A stretch of DNA of 7,217 nucleotides, taken from the NCBI GenBank assembly GCA_910577805.1, contig CAJTOE010000124.1, positions 1-7,217 on the forward strand, given 5' to 3'. This DNA is from an uncultured Oscillospiraceae bacterium. GTDB lineage: Bacteria; Bacillota; Clostridia; Oscillospirales; Oscillospiraceae. Within the stretch, counting starts at the first letter, position 1, and each line of letters opens with the position of its first letter. Below are positions 5,319-7,217 of the stretch, in pieces. The notes beneath the pieces are model-generated. The model did no database searches. It saw nothing but the letters and a program-made list of their open reading frames with translations, and was not told the DNA's origin. Both the position numbers and the translations under genes were made by a program.

Positions 5319-6344
5319 ATGTTTAGTAAAGATATTGGTATCGACCTGGGTACCGCTTCGGTTCTGGTGTTCATCAAGGGCAAGGGCGTTGTCCTGCGGG
5401 AGCCTTCCGTGGTGGCGATGGACAAGAACACCGGCAAGCTTCTGAAGGTAGGCGCGGACGCGCAGGCCATGCTGGGCAAGACCCCCGGCAATATCGTGGC
5501 GATGCGGCCTCTGCGGGAGGGCGTGATCTCCGACTACGATATGACCGAGCGTATGCTGAAGGAGTTCATCAAAAAAGTGACTTCCTTCCGGCTGTTCAAG
5601 CCCCGCGTCATTATCTGCATCCCCTCCGGCATCACCGAGGTCGAGGAGCGCGCCGTCATTGACGCGGGCATCCAGGCGGGGGCACGGCGGGTGTACCTCA
5701 TCGAGGAGCCTGTGGCGGCGGCCATCGGCGCGGGCATCGACATCGCAAAGCCCGACGGCCACATGGTCGTGGACATCGGCGGCGGCACGTCCGATATCGC
5801 GGTAATCTCCCTGGGCGGCGTGGTGGAGTCCGCCTCCATCAAAATCGCCGGCGACAAATTTGACGAGGCGGTCATTAAATACATCCGCCGCAAGCATAAC
5901 GTGCTGATTGGCGACCGGACCGCCGAGGAGCTGAAAATGACCATCGGCTGTGTGTTCCCCCGGCCGGAGGAGGTCAACATGGAGGTCAAGGGCCGCTGTC
6001 TCATGACGGGCCTGCCCCGTGTGTTCTCCGTGTCCTCCAGCGAGATGATCGAGGCCTTTGAAGAACCCTCCACCCGTATCCTGGAGGCCATCCACAGCGT
6101 CCTGGAGCGCACGCCCCCGGAGCTGGTGGCGGATATCTCCACCAACGGCATCCTGATGACCGGCGGCGGCTCCATGGTCTGGGGCTTCGACAAGCTGGTG
6201 GAATCCCACACCGGCATCGAGACGCATGTGGCGGACGACGCGGTCTCCTGCGTGGTCTACGGCACCGGCAAGAGCCTGGAGGACCTGGACCACATGCAGG
6301 ACGGCACGATGAACCTGTCCCGCCGCCGCCAGATGAGCTATTAA
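5319..6344 (+). CDS. mreB: MreB/Mbl-family actin-like cell-shape protein
   Basis: MreB proteins form membrane-associated ATP-dependent filaments that guide the elongation machinery for the side wall of rod cells. The 341 residues have the actin-fold motifs: phosphate 1 DIGIDLGTASVLVF (5-18), EEPVAAAIGAG (129-139) with the ATPase glutamate region, phosphate 2 VVDIGGGTSDIAVISLG (150-166), LERTPPEL (262-269) and adenosine-binding TGGGSM (281-286). RLFKP (91-95) falls where the membrane-binding hydrophobic loop sits in other MreBs. MFSKDIGIDLGT and REPSVVAMDKNTGK resemble Bacillus Mbl more than MreB, so mbl is an equally good name. ATG 5319 fits the family start; an in-frame GTG at 5307 adds four residues and has no ribosome site. 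The ribosome site here is weak (GGATGGA). mreC and mreD do not follow, unlike the classic mreBCD cluster; instead an ArsC/Spx-like gene starts 13 bp later. Confidence 0.95.
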   Translation: MFSKDIGIDLGTASVLVFIKGKGVVLREPSVVAMDKNTGKLLKVGADAQAMLGKTPGNIVAMRPLREGVISDYDMTERMLKEFIKKVTSFRLFKPRVIICIPSGITEVEERAVIDAGIQAGARRVYLIEEPVAAAIGAGIDIAKPDGHMVVDIGGGTSDIAVISLGGVVESASIKIAGDKFDEAVIKYIRRKHNVLIGDRTAEELKMTIGCVFPRPEEVNMEVKGRCLMTGLPRVFSVSSSEMIEAFEEPSTRILEAIHSVLERTPPELVADISTNGILMTGGGSMVWGFDKLVESHTGIETHVADDAVSCVVYGTGKSLEDLDHMQDGTMNLSRRRQMSY

Positions 6345-6357
6345 GAGGGTGCCTGCC

Positions 6358-6708
6358 ATGCGGTATGTCTGCTATCCCAAATGCACCACCTGTCAAAAGG
6401 CCCAGAAGTGGCTGGACAGCAAGAATATTTCCTATACAGTGCGTAATATCAAAGAGGAAAATCCCACCCAGGAGGAGCTTCGGGCCTGGTGGAAGCAGAG
6501 TGGCCTTCCGCTGAAAAAGTTCTTCAACACCTCCGGCATGGAGTACCGGGCCTTGGGCCTGAAGGACAGGCTGGCCTCGATGTCCGAGGAGGAGCAGCTT
6601 GCCCTGCTGGCCACCAGCGGGATGCTGGTCAAGCGCCCCCTGCTGGTGGGGGAGAACACGGTCCTGGTGGGCTTTCAAGAAGCTCAGTGGGAGGAAGCCC
6701 TATGCTGA
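6358..6708 (+). CDS. ArsC/Spx-like thioredoxin-fold protein
   Basis: The 116-residue protein belongs to the ArsC/Spx/YffB family (PF03960). It starts MRYVCYPKCTTCQKAQKWL, with cysteines 9 and 12 in a CxxC like the redox switch of Spx; the first aligns with the ArsC catalytic cysteine. SYTVRNIKEENPTQEEL and the near-terminal VKRPLLVG, whose Arg-Pro pair is conserved in the family, support the call. Clostridial members are usually labelled arsenate reductase family protein. True arsenate reduction is doubtful because no ars genes are nearby, and an RNA-polymerase-binding Spx role is also unproven. A general thiol-disulfide role is the safest reading. ATG 6358 has GAGG nine bases upstream; a GTG at 6349 lies inside that ribosome site and is rejected. 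The gene follows mreB by 13 bp and overlaps coaBC by 7 bp, so it is within one operon. Confidence 0.85.
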   Translation: MRYVCYPKCTTCQKAQKWLDSKNISYTVRNIKEENPTQEELRAWWKQSGLPLKKFFNTSGMEYRALGLKDRLASMSEEEQLALLATSGMLVKRPLLVGENTVLVGFQEAQWEEALC

Positions 6709-7217
6709 GAGGGAAAACCGTCCTGCTGGGGGTCACCGGGGGCATTGCCGCCTATAAGGCCGCGGCCCTGGCCTCCGGGCTGGTGAAGCTGGGGGCGGCG
6801 GTGGAGACCGTTATGACCCGCCACGCCACCGAATTTATCGCCCCCCTGACCTTTGAGCAGCTGACAGGCCGCCGGGTCATGGTGGACACCTTCGACCGGA
6901 ATTTCCAGCACCAGGTGGAACACATCGCCCTGGCGGACCGGACGGACCTGGTGCTGATCGCTCCGGCCACGGCGAATATCTGCGCCAAGCTGGCCCACGG
7001 TCTGGCCGACGATATGCTGACAACGACGGTGCTGGCCTGCAACTGCCCCAAGCTCATTGCCCCGGCCATGAACACCCGCATGTGGGACAACCCCGTCACC
7101 CAGGAGAACCTGGACACCCTGCGGCGCTTTGGCTGGGAGGTCATAGCCCCAGCCAGCGGACGGCTTGCCTGCGGCGCGGTGGGAGCGGGAAAACTCCCGG
7201 AGCCGGAGGTGTTGAAA
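6702..7217 (+). CDS. coaBC: CoaBC (Dfp), phosphopantothenoylcysteine decarboxylase/synthase, partial
   Basis: CoaBC joins cysteine to 4'-phosphopantothenate and decarboxylates the product to 4'-phosphopantetheine in coenzyme A synthesis. The 172 visible codons cover the FMN-dependent CoaC domain. Family marks are LLGVTGGIAAYKA (8-20) at the flavin site, active-site His74 in VEHIALA, LVLIAPATANICAKLAHGLADD (83-104), PAMNTRMW (121-128) and the redox Cys157 in RLACGAVGAGKLPEP. The reading frame is open at the right edge. The CoaB domain is therefore not seen, but the family is normally a fusion and CoaC alone usually ends near this point. ATG 6702 has GGGAGG seven bases upstream and overlaps the preceding TGA by 7 bp (ATGCTGA), which suggests translational coupling. 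Confidence 0.93.
   Translation, partial: MLRGKTVLLGVTGGIAAYKAAALASGLVKLGAAVETVMTRHATEFIAPLTFEQLTGRRVMVDTFDRNFQHQVEHIALADRTDLVLIAPATANICAKLAHGLADDMLTTTVLACNCPKLIAPAMNTRMWDNPVTQENLDTLRRFGWEVIAPASGRLACGAVGAGKLPEPEVLK

Noticed and set aside
4610..5491. Minus-strand open frame of 293 codons across comFC and the mreB leader
   Set aside because: It runs antisense through comFC, the mreB promoters and the mreB start, with no family signal.
5298..6359. Long open frame of 353 codons antisense to mreB
   Set aside because: It mirrors the codon structure of a well-supported MreB gene, has histidine- and glycine-rich low-complexity translation with no family resemblance, and high GC makes such shadows common.

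Overview
The window looks like chromosomal DNA of a GC-rich Gram-positive Firmicute, most likely a Clostridia/Oscillospiraceae-type gut anaerobe. The grounds are GC-rich coding sequence, strong Shine-Dalgarno sites, consensus sigma-A promoters with 17-bp spacers, an Mbl-type MreB, ComFC and a bacterial FatA/FatB-type acyl-ACP thioesterase. The placement is an inference from family resemblance, not from a search.

Left half (1-4149, all minus strand). An acyl-CoA synthetase gene (2515-4149) has its own sigma-A promoter and ends in a clear rho-independent hairpin (2461-2495). Downstream lies an AT-richer insertion sequence of the ISAs1 type (1176-2427). It has a perfect 22-bp terminal inverted repeat and a transposase broken by one amber codon and one single-base frameshift. 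Beyond it, a second promoter (1129-1157) drives a two-gene unit: a cysteine-rich zinc-ribbon protein of unknown function (480-1094), then an acyl-ACP thioesterase (start at 483, running off the left edge). Those two genes overlap by ATGA.

Right half (4335-7217, all plus strand). A 185-bp divergent intergenic region separates the synthetase from a 61-residue ribbon-helix-helix protein, which overlaps comFC by ATGA. After a 151-bp leader with a near-perfect sigma-A promoter, a possible second promoter and a small hairpin come an mreB/mbl homologue, an ArsC/Spx-like thioredoxin-fold protein 13 bp behind it, and coaBC (dfp), which overlaps the previous gene by 7 bp and runs off the right edge.

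The minus-strand genes suggest acyl-chain handling: the thioesterase releases fatty acids from ACP and the synthetase activates carboxylic acids to CoA thioesters. The plus-strand genes are housekeeping: transformation/DNA handling (comFC), cell shape (mreB) and coenzyme A synthesis (coaBC). CoA links the two halves only loosely. I see no tRNA, rRNA, CRISPR array, phage genes or convincing new multi-gene system. The points most worth a second look are the recently inactivated IS beside an intact promoter, the unknown cysteine-rich protein coupled to the thioesterase, the repeated motif in the synthetase leader beside a divergent DNA-binding protein, and the mreB leader.
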